A DNA stretch of 64,000 nt, from assembly GCF_900111125.1 (NCBI RefSeq), contig NZ_FOGE01000002.1, positions 372,001-436,000 on the forward strand. The letters are read 5' to 3'. Positions 36,173 to 46,473 of this stretch are shown here, in pieces. Position numbers and translations under genes: made by a program. The stretch's first letter is position 1, and every line of letters begins with the position of its first letter. The notes beneath the pieces were generated by a model. The model did no database searches, was not told the origin of the DNA, and saw nothing but the letters and a program-made list of their open reading frames with translations. Source of the DNA: Sphingobium sp. YR768. GTDB taxonomy: Bacteria > Pseudomonadota > Alphaproteobacteria > Sphingomonadales > Sphingomonadaceae.

Positions 36173-38239
36173 TCAGGCGAGGCGCCGCTGACGGATAAGG
36201 CCGACCATGTCGTGCCCGTCCGACCGCATCTGCGCCATCAGTTCCAGCAGCGCGTCGGCCGGCATCGGCCTGGCCAGCACGAACCCCTGAACATTGGTGA
36301 AGCCAACTTCGCGGGCATAGCGTAGCTGCTCTTCCGTCTCGATCCCTTCGGCCACCGTTTCGACGTCCAGCGAATGGGCGAGATAGGCGACGGACTGGGC
36401 GATGGCGCGATCGCGGGGATTTTCGCCCACGCCGCGCATGAAGCTCTGATCGACCTTGATCGTGTCGAAGGCGTGGGACCGCAGCGAACCGAGCGACGAA
36501 TAGCCGGTCCCAAAATCGTCCAGCGCCAACCGCAGGCCGATCCGGCGCATTTCCGCCAGAATCAGATGGGTGCGGCCATCATCTTCCAGGAAGGTGGATT
36601 CGGTGACTTCCAGTTCCAGCCGACGCGCGCGCATCCCGGCCTTCAGCAGCGCGGCCATGACAGACCGCGAAAGCCCGTCGCTCTTGATGAGCGCGGGCGA
36701 AATATTGACGGCGACGCGGATATCCTCGTCCCACTCCATGGCGTCCTGACAGGCCCGTTCCAGCGCCCATGTCGTGATCGGCTCGATCAGCGAACTGCTT
36801 TCCGCGATCGGGATGAATTCACCGGGCGAGATCGATCCCAGCCGGGGATGGTGCCAGCGCATCAGCGCTTCGCAGATGACGATGCGGCCCGTCTCGCTGT
36901 TGAAGATCGGCTGATAATGCAGCCGCAGGTCGCCATTGGCGAGCGCCGCACGCAGCCCCATTTCCAGTTCATAGATGCGGTTCTGCCGCTCCTTCATCGA
37001 CCAGTCGAAGCGGCTGTGACGGTTACGCCCGCCATGCTTGGCCTGATAGAGCGCGAGGTCCGCATGCTGGAGCAGTTCGTCGCTGCCACGGCCGTCAGCG
37101 GGAGCCACGGCGATGCCCATCGAAGCGGTGACGTTCAACGAATAACCGCCGGCTTCGAATTCGACGGAAAATTCCTGCATCACGTCCGACGCGACAGCGT
37201 CAGCGACGACACGGTCGGCATAGGGACAGATGATGATGAATTCGTCCCCACCAAAGCGTGAGACATGGCCGCGCCCGTCCAGCGCGCGGGTTACGCGCTC
37301 CGCCACCTGGCACAGCAACTGATCGCCCACGATATGGCCGAGCGAATCGTTGATTTCCTTGAAGCGGTCGAGATCCATCCACAGGATCGCCATCGCTTCA
37401 TTATCGGATTGCCGCTGTTCGAACAGATCGCGCAACCGCATCTGCATCGCCATGCGGTTTTCGACGCCGGTCAGGCTGTCGAAACGGGCCAGCTTTTCGA
37501 ACTTCTGCGCCAACATCGCCTTTTCATTCTTGGCGAGCAGCGCCTGCAACACGATGCGGTGCGTCGTCTTGGTGATTTCCGCCATGGCGAAGATCATCAG
37601 GAAGCAGAGCACACCCAATATGGTATAGCCAAGCCCCCCCGCCAGGATCAGGCCCAGCGATGTCGGCAGCAATGAAAAGCAGGTCTGTCCTACCGCGACA
37701 TGGACCCGCCCGGCATTGCGGCCGGAAATGCCGCCGGCATAGGAGGCCACCATGCCCACGCTCAGCACATGCAGGCTGGCCGTGTGGGTCATCGTCAGCG
37801 TGGCGAAGGCATGCAGTCCGAGCAGCGCAGCATAAATCCATGCGCCCGCTTCATAGGCGGCGCCCCAGATCGGGCTGGCCAGATCATCCTTGTGCGCCAG
37901 TTGCCGCTGGAAATAGACGGCGGAAATCGACCGACTGATCCCGACGAGCAGGATCAGCACAGAAATGACGATGATGGGCGTCAGACGCGCTGAATAGGCG
38001 ACGACCAGACCCAGCGAACCACCGGAAATCGCACCGCTGAGCAGGGAGGCCGGCGACGCATAAAGCGCCTTGACGAGATTGTCCTTCACCTCAGCGCTTT
38101 GCTGGGTCGCTGGCGCGAAGCGCGCGCGCAGCTTAGCGCGCAGGAAGTGGAGTGGCCGGGACACGTCTTGTGCCTTATCGGCGACCAGCATTGCCATTTG
38201 GTAAACGGTGCATTGGCAATCGGGCGCTTCAGCCTTCAT
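36173..38239 (-). CDS. Membrane GGDEF-EAL protein (c-di-GMP turnover)
   Basis: The 688-residue protein has an N-terminal membrane part of about six helices (residues 55-210), a GGDEF domain with the active signature RFGGDEF and DSLTGVENR, and an EAL domain with CEALMRWHHP, VAVNISP, LELEVTES and LDDFGTGYSS. Both active sites look intact, so it could make and degrade c-di-GMP; EAL activity usually dominates in such fusions. The start is uncertain: ATG at 38239 is used, ATG at 38197 and 38335 are alternatives, the last overlapping the divergent GNAT gene. Confidence 0.9.
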   Translation of the reverse strand: MKAEAPDCQCTVYQMAMLVADKAQDVSRPLHFLRAKLRARFAPATQQSAEVKDNLVKALYASPASLLSGAISGGSLGLVVAYSARLTPIIVISVLILLVGISRSISAVYFQRQLAHKDDLASPIWGAAYEAGAWIYAALLGLHAFATLTMTHTASLHVLSVGMVASYAGGISGRNAGRVHVAVGQTCFSLLPTSLGLILAGGLGYTILGVLCFLMIFAMAEITKTTHRIVLQALLAKNEKAMLAQKFEKLARFDSLTGVENRMAMQMRLRDLFEQRQSDNEAMAILWMDLDRFKEINDSLGHIVGDQLLCQVAERVTRALDGRGHVSRFGGDEFIIICPYADRVVADAVASDVMQEFSVEFEAGGYSLNVTASMGIAVAPADGRGSDELLQHADLALYQAKHGGRNRHSRFDWSMKERQNRIYELEMGLRAALANGDLRLHYQPIFNSETGRIVICEALMRWHHPRLGSISPGEFIPIAESSSLIEPITTWALERACQDAMEWDEDIRVAVNISPALIKSDGLSRSVMAALLKAGMRARRLELEVTESTFLEDDGRTHLILAEMRRIGLRLALDDFGTGYSSLGSLRSHAFDTIKVDQSFMRGVGENPRDRAIAQSVAYLAHSLDVETVAEGIETEEQLRYAREVGFTNVQGFVLARPMPADALLELMAQMRSDGHDMVGLIRQRRLA

Positions 38240-38328
38240 ATCGCTACGGAATCCGAGCCGGCAGGCAGGACGTTGCGATAATATTGTCGTGCGCGAAACG
38301 ACATGATAGGCCGCGCTCTCCCGTCCCA

Positions 38329-39036
38329 ATGACATATCAGAGGAGCCGCGCCATTCATCCGCTCGACCATCCGATCTGGCATAGCCTGGCGCATGGCTGG
38401 TCCGCGCTGGCGCAAGGCGATGATCTGGCCCGGCGGATCGATCCGCTTCATGGGCCGTTCGGGGCGGCAGCGGATGATAGCGATGCCAGTCGCCGATCAC
38501 TCGCCGCACTGACGCCGCCGGACGATGAACTATGGCTGCTTGGCCCCGATGCGATCGTCGCACCGCCGGGCTTGACGGTGGCGCGTACCGCAATGCTGGC
38601 GCAGATGGTTGCGCCGACCATCACCCCGGCTAAAGCCGCGCCGCCCGCATGGTCGGTGCTGGGCGAAGCGGATGCCGCCGACATGCTGGAGCTGGCGCTG
38701 CTGACCAAGCCCGGCCCTTTCCGGTCGCATACCCACAGGCTGGGCCGGTTCATCGGTATGCGGGTGGAGGGCAGGTTGATCGCCATGGCGGGCGAGCGGA
38801 TGCGGATGCCGGGCTTTACCGAGGTCAGCGGTGTCTGCACCCATCCCGACTGGCGCGGTCGCGGCATTGCCGGCGCGCTGATGCGGGTGGTGATGCAGGC
38901 GATGCTTGATCGGGGCGAGACGCCCTTCCTCCATGCCTATGCGGCCCATGACAAGACGATCGCTCTGTACCGGACATTGGGGTTCGAGGTGCGGGCGGAA
39001 TTGCCGATGATGGTGGTGACGGAGCCGCGCGACTGA
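38329..39036 (+). CDS. GNAT-family N-acetyltransferase (FR47-like)
   Basis: The 235-residue protein has a C-terminal GNAT domain: acetyl-CoA loop CTHPDWRGRGIAGALMRVVM and the terminal strand LYRTLGFEVRAELPMMVV. The N-terminal half (MTYQRSRAIHPLD...) is a degenerate GNAT-like domain with a PPDDELWLLG segment. Substrate unknown. The last 41 codons are included in an exact 210-bp tandem duplication. It is divergent from the GGDEF-EAL gene. Confidence 0.86.
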   Translation: MTYQRSRAIHPLDHPIWHSLAHGWSALAQGDDLARRIDPLHGPFGAAADDSDASRRSLAALTPPDDELWLLGPDAIVAPPGLTVARTAMLAQMVAPTITPAKAAPPAWSVLGEADAADMLELALLTKPGPFRSHTHRLGRFIGMRVEGRLIAMAGERMRMPGFTEVSGVCTHPDWRGRGIAGALMRVVMQAMLDRGETPFLHAYAAHDKTIALYRTLGFEVRAELPMMVVTEPRD

Positions 39037-39049
39037 TCGCAGGGCTCTT

Positions 39050-39073
39050 CCGCTTAACTTCGCATATTTCCCG
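39050..39073 (+). repeat. Dispersed 24-bp motif, copy 2
   Basis: Identical over 24 bases to the motif at 14718. It begins 13 bases after the GNAT stop codon. The flank continues GAATTCTGACATAATATT, related to GAATCTTGATATTTT at the first site. Confidence 0.7.
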
Positions 39074-39123
39074 CGAATTCTGACATAATATTACAGCAGC
39101 GCGATCCTATCGGAAAGCCGGGT

Positions 39124-39246
39124 GGCGAGACGCCCTTCCTCCATGCCTATGCGGCCCATGACAAGACGATCGCTCTGTACCGGACATTGGGGTTCGAGGT
39201 GCGGGCGGAATTGCCGATGATGGTGGTGACGGAGCCGCGCGACTGA
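39124..39246 (+). pseudogene. Duplicated 3' fragment of the GNAT gene
   Basis: The second copy of the tandem duplication repeats the final 41 codons of the acetyltransferase up to the stop, without start codon or promoter. It is a by-product of the duplication. Confidence 0.92.
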
Positions 39247-39259
39247 TCGCAGGGCTCTT

Positions 39260-39283
39260 CCGCTTAACTTCGCATATTTCCCG
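39260..39283 (+). repeat. Dispersed 24-bp motif, copy 3 (duplicated)
   Basis: This copy was created by the 210-bp duplication of the copy at 39050. Confidence 0.7.
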
Positions 39284-39420
39284 CGAATTCTGACATAATA
39301 TTACAGCAGCGCGATCCTATCGGAAAGCCGGGTGATGAAGATGACGATGGGAAAGAGCCGTTGTCGCTTATCCCATCCGCGCGCCTGATAGGACAGGATT
39401 GCGCGGATGGAATAATATGA

Positions 39421-39483
39421 TCCGTTCGTCCTGAGCTTGTCGAAGGACGTCGCGCGTTCTTCGACAAGCTCAGGACGAACGGA
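39421..39483. repeat. REP-like palindrome, variant
   Basis: TCCGTTCGTCCTGAGCTTGT and the facing ACAAGCTCAGGACGAACGGA form long arms around a short centre. Related to but distinct from the elements at 17642, 49455 and 58917. Confidence 0.88.
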
Positions 39484-39530
39484 GTTTGCTGGACCGACCT
39501 AACGTCATCCGGCGCCAACGGCATCCCACG

Positions 39531-39562
39531 AAAAAGGCCGGTGGATCGCTCCACCGGCCTCT
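39531..39562 (-). terminator. Rho-independent terminator of groESL
   Basis: On the minus strand AGGCCGGTGGA and TCCACCGGCCT flank a GCGA loop and are followed by TTTTTC. It lies about 80 bp after the groEL stop. Confidence 0.93.
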
Positions 39563-39643
39563 TCATTCCGATATGGAAGGCAGGACTTCTTTGAAGTCGC
39601 GATCGAACCGCGGGTGAGCGATGCCCACCCGCTACGATCGCTT

Positions 39644-41290
<1,647 letters not shown>

Positions 41291-41390
41291 CTAATTCCTC
41301 TGTCTTGAGAATTGCAAAATTTGCGAAGTTCACACCGTTGCAGGTGTCGGAATTCCGCCAGAAACTGAAATCGATACCCGGTTCGCAGCT

Positions 41391-41678
41391 TTACGCGACG
41401 ATGCCGAGGATATCGCTTTCCTTCATGATCAGCAGGTCTTCACCGTCGACCTTGACTTCGGTGCCGGACCACTTGCCGAACAGCACGCGATCGCCGGCCT
41501 TGACGTCCAGCGGCGTGACCTTGCCATCTTCGGCCTTCGAGCCGGTGCCGACGGAGACAATTTCGCCTTCCTGCGGCTTTTCCTTGGCGGTGTCGGGGAT
41601 GATGATGCCACCGGCCGTCTTCGCTTCCGCTTCAATGCGGCGAACGAGAACGCGGTCGTGCAACGGACGAAATGCCAT
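41391..41678 (-). CDS. groES: Co-chaperonin GroES
   Basis: The 95-residue protein starts [20 protein letters not shown], has the mobile loop region [19 protein letters not shown], and ends [14 protein letters not shown]. It caps GroEL. First gene of the groESL operon; regulated through the CIRCE element and an RpoH-like promoter about 110-170 bp upstream of its ATG. Confidence 0.98.
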   Translation of the reverse strand: MAFRPLHDRVLVRRIEAEAKTAGGIIIPDTAKEKPQEGEIVSVGTGSKAEDGKVTPLDVKAGDRVLFGKWSGTEVKVDGEDLLIMKESDILGIVA

Positions 41679-41786
41679 GTTGATTGCCTTTCCCTAGCGT
41701 CTGGGGAGGGGGTGGGCGCACGGGAACCGGGGTCGCGCCCCGAAATGCCCTGTCCGCCTGTCCGTCTCCCGATGAACTCTTCTTTG

Positions 41787-41813
41787 TTAGCACTCATCGG
41801 ATGAGAGTGCTAG
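41787..41813. promoter_or_regulatory. CIRCE element (HrcA operator)
   Basis: TTAGCACTC, nine bases, GAGTGCTAG: a match to the CIRCE inverted repeat with one mismatch in the last position. HrcA bound here would repress groESL. Confidence 0.95.
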
Positions 41814-41821
41814 CGGCATGC

Positions 41822-41849
41822 ATATGGAAAAGTCGTTCCGCCGGTCAAG
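41822..41849 (-). promoter_or_regulatory. RpoH-like promoter of groESL
   Basis: On the minus strand CTTGAC (41849-41844), 16 bases, CCATAT (41827-41822). The -35 CTTG is typical of alphaproteobacterial sigma-32 promoters. CIRCE lies eight bases downstream and so covers the expected start point. Confidence 0.62.
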
Positions 41850-42064
41850 GGCCTGAGCGCGGAAAAATTTTCGCCGGGCCGGGGCGACCATCCGTCGCGC
41901 GCCGCCATAGGCCCCCTGCCCCCACCCGTCCTCGCCAACGCGATGGATTGCGCGGATATTGCGGTTGTTCCTTATATATGTCGCTTCGGGAATCTTTCAT
42001 GACAGGCGCATCGCCCGCGCGCGAGGCGGGTTGATCCGGCATAATCGATACAGGAGCCAAGAGG

Positions 42065-42499
42065 ATGCCCTACGCCACGATCATCGCCGCCGTCGACGTC
42101 AACAGCCCCGATCTGGCCCGTGCCGCCATCGCTGCGGCAGCGCAGGCCGCCGGGACGCAGGCGGTCGTCCATATCCTCTATGTCCGCTATTATTTGCCGA
42201 CCCGCTATTCAGACTTGCTGGCCAGCGATTTCGACGAGCGGGAGGAAGAGGATGCCCTGTCCGACATGCAGACATGGGCGAAGGAAGCGGGGCTGGAACC
42301 GGCCCGCACCCAGATATTCACCCGGCGCGGGCGGGTGCGCGACGAAGTGCTGATCGAGGCGGAACGGCGCAAGGCCGACCTGATCGTGCTGGCGTCGCAC
42401 CAGCCTTCGCTCACGTCGCGGCTGCTCGGCTCCAATGCATCGGCCATCGTGCATATGGCGCCGGTCAGCGTGCTGGTCGTCAGGGTGGATGGGAAATAA
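42065..42499 (+). CDS. Universal stress protein (UspA family)
   Basis: The 144-residue protein has one Usp domain: ATIIAAVDVNSPDLARAAI at the N-terminus and the ATP-binding end LIVLASHQPSLTSRLLGSNA followed by SAIVHMAPVSVLVVR. The G-x2-G-x9-GS motif is incomplete (HQPSL replaces HGRxG), so ATP binding is doubtful. Monocistronic, ending before a hairpin. Confidence 0.9.
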   Translation: MPYATIIAAVDVNSPDLARAAIAAAAQAAGTQAVVHILYVRYYLPTRYSDLLASDFDEREEEDALSDMQTWAKEAGLEPARTQIFTRRGRVRDEVLIEAERRKADLIVLASHQPSLTSRLLGSNASAIVHMAPVSVLVVRVDGK

Positions 42500-42531
42500 T
42501 CATGGATCGATAAGCGCTGCTCGGTTGCGGG

Positions 42532-42570
42532 TGGATGCCCCCTTTCCTACCTGCGGGGGCATCCATTCTT
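42532..42570 (+). terminator. Hairpin downstream of the universal stress gene
   Basis: TGGATGCCCCC and GGGGGCATCCA form an 11-bp stem with a 12-base loop, followed by TTCTTAC. It separates usp from yghU. Confidence 0.55.
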
Positions 42571-42588
42571 ACATCGGAGCCAGCCTGC

Positions 42589-43458
42589 ATGACCGAAGCC
42601 TATACCCCGCCCAAAGTCTGGACATGGGACAAGGAGAATGGCGGCCCCTTCGCCAATATCAACCGGCCGATCGCCGGCGCGACCCATGACAAGGTCTTGC
42701 CGGTGGGCGAGCATCCGCTCCAGCTCTATTCGCTCGCCACGCCCAACGGGCAGAAGGTGACGATCCTGCTGGAGGAATTGCTGGAAGCGGGCGTGCGCGC
42801 GGCGGACTATGACGCCTGGCTGATCAAGATCGGCGATGGCAACCAGTTCGGCAGCGGCTTTGTCGAGGTCAATCCGAACAGCAAGATCCCCGCTCTGCTC
42901 GACCGCAGCGTATCGCCGCCGCAGCGCGTGTTCGAATCCGGATCGATCCTGCTCTATCTGGCGGAGAAGTTCGGCAAGTTCCTGCCCACCGACCCGGCGG
43001 GGCGGACCGAGACGCTGAACTGGCTGTTCTGGCAGATGGGCGCCGGGCCGCTGCTGGGCGGCGGTTTCGGCCATTTCTTCGCCTATGCGCCGGAGAAATA
43101 TGAATATCCGATCAACCGCTACACGATGGAAGTGAAGCGGCAACTGGACCTGCTGGACAAGCGTCTGGCGGACAATGAGTATGTGGCGGGCGCGGAATAT
43201 ACGATCGCCGATATCGCGATCTGGCCCTGGTATGGCGGGCTGGTGCTGGGCCGGGCCTATGGCGCGGCGGAGTTTCTGGATGCGGGAAGCTACACCAACC
43301 TGCTGCGCTGGGCGAAGCAGATCGACGCCCGCCCGGCGGTGAAGCGCGGCCGTATCGTCAACAAGGTGAACGGGCCGCTGGAAGAGCAATTGCACGAACG
43401 GCATGATGCGAGCGACTTCGAGACGAAGACGCAGGATAAGCTGGAAGGGGCGGCGTAA
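42589..43458 (+). CDS. yghU: Glutathione S-transferase YghU
   Basis: The 289-residue protein matches the Nu-class GST YghU: N-terminal extension YTPPKVWTWDKENGGPFANI with GATHDKVLPVGEHPLQLYSL, thioredoxin-fold ATPNGQKVTILLEEL, and SKIPALLDR. Family members have disulfide-bond reductase activity with two bound glutathiones. The ATG at 42589 is the family start. Probably its own unit. Confidence 0.93.
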   Translation: MTEAYTPPKVWTWDKENGGPFANINRPIAGATHDKVLPVGEHPLQLYSLATPNGQKVTILLEELLEAGVRAADYDAWLIKIGDGNQFGSGFVEVNPNSKIPALLDRSVSPPQRVFESGSILLYLAEKFGKFLPTDPAGRTETLNWLFWQMGAGPLLGGGFGHFFAYAPEKYEYPINRYTMEVKRQLDLLDKRLADNEYVAGAEYTIADIAIWPWYGGLVLGRAYGAAEFLDAGSYTNLLRWAKQIDARPAVKRGRIVNKVNGPLEEQLHERHDASDFETKTQDKLEGAA

Positions 43459-43469
43459 GGCCGCCTCTC

Positions 43470-43623
43470 GCCCTCTCCCGCCTTCGCGGGAGAGGCAACG
43501 GAGACTTGGCAGCTTGCTGCCTAGTCGCAGTCGGTGAGGGTCTTTCTTCTTTCTGGACCAGCACTTTCCGCCAGTAAGAAGAAAGACCCTCACCCAACCC
43601 TCTCCCGTGAAGACGGGAGAGGG
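43470..43623. repeat. Large composite palindrome between convergent genes
   Basis: Inner arms GGTGAGGGTCTTTCTTCTT and AAGAAGAAAGACCCTCACC form a 19-bp perfect stem. They are flanked by two CCCTCTCCCG/CGGGAGAGG hairpins. It fills the gap between yghU and the convergent NAD(P)-binding gene. Confidence 0.9.
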
Positions 43624-43632
43624 CTAATAGGC

Positions 43633-44244
43633 TCAATACCCAACGGTAAACCGTGCCTTGCTGTGCTGCGGCGTTTCGATCTCATCCACCAGTGCGATGG
43701 CATAGTCGGCGTAGGAGATGCTGCTATTGCCGTCCGCGTCGACCAGCAGTGCGTCCTTGCCCAGACGGAATCTGCCCTTGCGGTCGCCGACGAAGAAATA
43801 GGCGGACGGCGACAGGAAGGCCCAGTCGATGTCGTCCACGCCGCGCAGATAGGTCAGGAAATCCGCACCCTTGCCGGCTTCAGCCTTATAGGCTTCGGGG
43901 AATTCCGGGGTGGTGATGAGCGGCACGCCCGGCGCGACCTCCAGACTGCCCGCGCCGCCGACAACCAGATAGCGCGGCACGCCGGATGCCCGCACCACGC
44001 CGACGAGTGACACGGGGTCAGTGTCGGAGAACATGACCGCGCTGACCACCGCATCATGACCGCGCAATGTTTCGGCAAGCGCTGCCGTATCGTTGACATC
44101 GCCCGCGACTGCCGTGACGCCTTCGGCCTCGACCGCATTTTCGGGATGGCGCGAAATCGCCGTCACCTGATGCCCGCGGCGGGCCAGTTCCGCGCTGATT
44201 TCCCGTCCGGCCCGGCCGCTGCCGCCGATGATCGCTACCTTCAT
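43633..44244 (-). CDS. NAD(P)-binding Rossmann protein (NmrA-like/YwnB type)
   Basis: The 203-residue protein starts with a glycine-rich Rossmann motif (MKVAIIGGSGRAGREISAEL) and has YLVVGGAGSLEV and DWAFLSPSAYFF, as in short NAD(P)H-binding oxidoreductases of the YwnB group. No catalytic YxxxK is evident. It is divergent from an HxlR gene 106 bp away, which probably regulates it. Confidence 0.88.
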   Translation of the reverse strand: MKVAIIGGSGRAGREISAELARRGHQVTAISRHPENAVEAEGVTAVAGDVNDTAALAETLRGHDAVVSAVMFSDTDPVSLVGVVRASGVPRYLVVGGAGSLEVAPGVPLITTPEFPEAYKAEAGKGADFLTYLRGVDDIDWAFLSPSAYFFVGDRKGRFRLGKDALLVDADGNSSISYADYAIALVDEIETPQHSKARFTVGY

Positions 44245-44260
44245 GTTCTTATCTCCATCA

Positions 44261-44279
44261 TGGTTACTGATGGAAACCA
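44261..44279. promoter_or_regulatory. Candidate HxlR operator
   Basis: TGGTT, nine bases, AACCA forms a dyad in the divergent region. A further CTGGTTAC lies near 44328. Placement suggests an operator for the HxlR regulator; no direct evidence. Confidence 0.35.
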
Positions 44280-44350
44280 GATAGCGATTAGGATATCATA
44301 GTCGCAAGAAGGCACTTTGCCATCACCTGGTTACGCCGAGGATACCGACC

Positions 44351-44740
44351 ATGACCGATCCCCTGCCCCTTCGCCCGGGCGACGCCTATAATCCCGACTG
44401 CCCGACCCGGCAGGTGCTGGACCGGATCGGCGACAAATGGGCGGTGCTGGTGCTGCTGAGCCTGAAGGACGGCCCGGTGCGCTTCAACGATCTGCGGCGG
44501 CGGATCGGCGCCATTTCGCAGAAGATGCTGTCCCAGACGCTCAAGAGCCTGGAGCGGGACGGACTGGTCAGCCGCGCCGCCTTCCCGACGGTGCCGGTGA
44601 CGGTGGAATATGCGCTGACCCCGCTGGCGGACGGGCTGATCGGCATATTGGACCAGATCACCCGCTGGGCGGAGGCGCATGTGGGCGAGATCATGGCATC
44701 ACGCCGCGCGCTGGACCGGGCCGACGCGATGGCGGCCTGA
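44351..44740 (+). CDS. HxlR-family transcriptional regulator
   Basis: The 129-residue protein has the HxlR winged helix: N-terminal Cys in YNPDCPTRQVLDRIGDKWAVLVLLSLKDGPVRFNDL, recognition helix ISQKMLSQTLKSLERDGLV, and the wing VTVEYALTPLADGL. The single conserved Cys suggests redox or electrophile sensing. Divergent gene 43633-44244 is the likely target. Confidence 0.92.
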   Translation: MTDPLPLRPGDAYNPDCPTRQVLDRIGDKWAVLVLLSLKDGPVRFNDLRRRIGAISQKMLSQTLKSLERDGLVSRAAFPTVPVTVEYALTPLADGLIGILDQITRWAEAHVGEIMASRRALDRADAMAA

Positions 44741-44885
44741 CGCCGACCAAGATAGTTCAGCTTCCATGCGATGAAGAGTTTCGCGATGGACCGATGGCGC
44801 CCGTCCGACCAAGAGCCACTTGTCAGGCTGTGTGCCGCACGACAAAAAGGCGGCAAGCGCAAATAAGTTAGGGGGAGGAGACGGT

Positions 44886-46460
44886 GTGAAGATCGGTGCA
44901 CCCAGAGAAGTCGCCAGGGATGAGGCGCGTGTCGCGCTGACACCCGACAGCGCGCTGCAATTGCAAAAGCTGGGCCATGCGTGCCTTGTCGAAAGTGGCG
45001 CAGGGATCGCCGCCGGTTTCGGCGACGATGCCTATCGCGCCGCCGGTGTGACGGTAATGCCGAGCGCGGCGGCGCTGTGGGCCGAAGCGGACGTGGTGGT
45101 GAAGGTGCGACCGCCCGAAGCGGACGAGGCAGCTCGGCTGACGCCGGGCAAGACGCTGATTTCCTTTTTCTATCCCGGCCAGCGTGGCGAAGAACTGGCG
45201 GCGATCAGCGCGACCGGCGCCAATGTGCTGGCGATGGACATGGTGCCCCGCATTTCGCGCGCGCAGAAGATGGACGCGCTGTCGTCCATGGCGAATATCG
45301 CGGGCTATCGCGCGGTGATCGAGGCGGGCGCCAATTTCGGGCGCTTCTTCACCGGACAGGTGACGGCGGCGGGCAAGGTGCCGCCGGCCAGAGTGCTGGT
45401 GATCGGCGCGGGTGTCGCCGGTCTGGCGGCGATCGGCGCGGCGACATCGCTCGGCGCGATCACGCTGGCCTTCGACGTGCGGCCCGAAGTCGCCGAGCAG
45501 ATCGAATCGATGGGCGCGCAGTTCGTCTATCTCGACTTTGCCGAGGAACAGCAGGATGGGGCGACGACCGGCGGCTATGCCGCGCCGTCCAGCCCGGAAT
45601 TCCGCGAAGCGCAGCTCAAGAAATTCCGCGAACTGGCGCCCAATGTCGACATCGTCATTTCAACCGCGCTGATCCCCGGCCGGGACGCGCCCGTGCTGTG
45701 GACGAAGGACATGGTCGAGGCGATGCGCCCCGGATCGGTCATCGTCGATCTGGCGGCGGAACGCGGCGGCAATTGCGAACTGACGGTCGCCGACCAGAAG
45801 ATCGTGTCGCCTAATGGCGTGACGATCATCGGCTACACCGATTTCCCCAGCCGCATGGCGACCCAGTCCAGCACGCTTTATGCCAGCAATATCCGCCACA
45901 TGCTGGCGGACCTGACGCCGGGCAAGGATGGCGCGATCGTCCATGACATGGAGGATGACGTGATCCGGGGTGCGACCATCGCCTTTGAAGGCGCGGTCAG
46001 CTTCCCCCCGCCCCCGCCCAAGATCAAGGCGATCGCGGCCCAGAAACCCAAGCCCAAGGCCGAGGAGCTGACGCCCGAACAGAAGCGCGCGAAAGATATC
46101 GCGGCGTTCAAGGCGCAGACCCGGTCGCAGGTGACGACGCTGATCGTCGCGGCCGTGCTGCTGATTGCGGTCGGCGCGGTGGCGCCCGCCAGCTTCATGG
46201 CGCATTTCACGGTGTTCGTGCTGGCATGCTTCGTCGGTTTTCAGGTGATCTGGAATGTCAGCCATGCGCTGCACACGCCGCTGATGGCGGTGACCAATGC
46301 GATTTCGGGCATCATCGTCGTGGGGGCAATGCTTCAGGTGGGATCGTCCAACAGCATCGTGCTGGCGCTGGCGACGATCTCCATCCTGATCGCATCGATC
46401 AATATCGTTGGCGGTTTTCTGGTCACGCGCCGGATGCTGGCCATGTTCCAGCGGTCCTAA
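44886..46460 (+). CDS. pntA: NAD(P) transhydrogenase subunit alpha
   Basis: The 524-residue protein is a full-length alpha subunit: AlaDH/PNT N-terminal domain ([20 protein letters not shown]), NAD-binding [17 protein letters not shown], a proline-rich linker (FPPPPPK), and four C-terminal helices. Many alphaproteobacteria split this into PntAA and PntAB; here it is fused, as in E. coli. The start is GTG at 44886 behind GGGGGAGGAG; the frame upstream is not conserved in character. Pairs with pntB to couple proton flow to NADPH formation. Confidence 0.95.
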   Translation: MKIGAPREVARDEARVALTPDSALQLQKLGHACLVESGAGIAAGFGDDAYRAAGVTVMPSAAALWAEADVVVKVRPPEADEAARLTPGKTLISFFYPGQRGEELAAISATGANVLAMDMVPRISRAQKMDALSSMANIAGYRAVIEAGANFGRFFTGQVTAAGKVPPARVLVIGAGVAGLAAIGAATSLGAITLAFDVRPEVAEQIESMGAQFVYLDFAEEQQDGATTGGYAAPSSPEFREAQLKKFRELAPNVDIVISTALIPGRDAPVLWTKDMVEAMRPGSVIVDLAAERGGNCELTVADQKIVSPNGVTIIGYTDFPSRMATQSSTLYASNIRHMLADLTPGKDGAIVHDMEDDVIRGATIAFEGAVSFPPPPPKIKAIAAQKPKPKAEELTPEQKRAKDIAAFKAQTRSQVTTLIVAAVLLIAVGAVAPASFMAHFTVFVLACFVGFQVIWNVSHALHTPLMAVTNAISGIIVVGAMLQVGSSNSIVLALATISILIASINIVGGFLVTRRMLAMFQRS

Positions 46461-46473
46461 AGGGGGGCGATCC

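Larger units (their letters stand above)
38914..39333 (+). repeat. Exact 210-bp tandem duplication
   Basis: The unit 38914-39123 is repeated without a visible mismatch at 39124-39333. It covers the 3' end of the GNAT gene plus 87 bp of downstream DNA. The gene remains intact because the first copy completes it. Confidence 0.97.
39037..39643. other. Gene-free region between GNAT and groEL
   Basis: It contains the duplicated DNA, two copies of the 24-bp dispersed motif (39050-39073 and 39260-39283), a [13 protein letters not shown] variant palindrome (39421-39483), and the groEL terminator. No gene is seen. Confidence 0.85.
41679..42064. other. groES-usp divergent region
   Basis: The 386-bp region has no gene. 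It carries the CIRCE element and groES promoter on the minus strand and the untranslated leader of both genes. AGGAG lies before the usp ATG. Confidence 0.8.

Noticed and set aside
44771..44866. A 31-residue open frame just upstream of pntA ([16 protein letters not shown]...)
   Set aside because: Some alphaproteobacteria have a small membrane protein gene here, but this frame has no hydrophobic segment and no good ribosome site.
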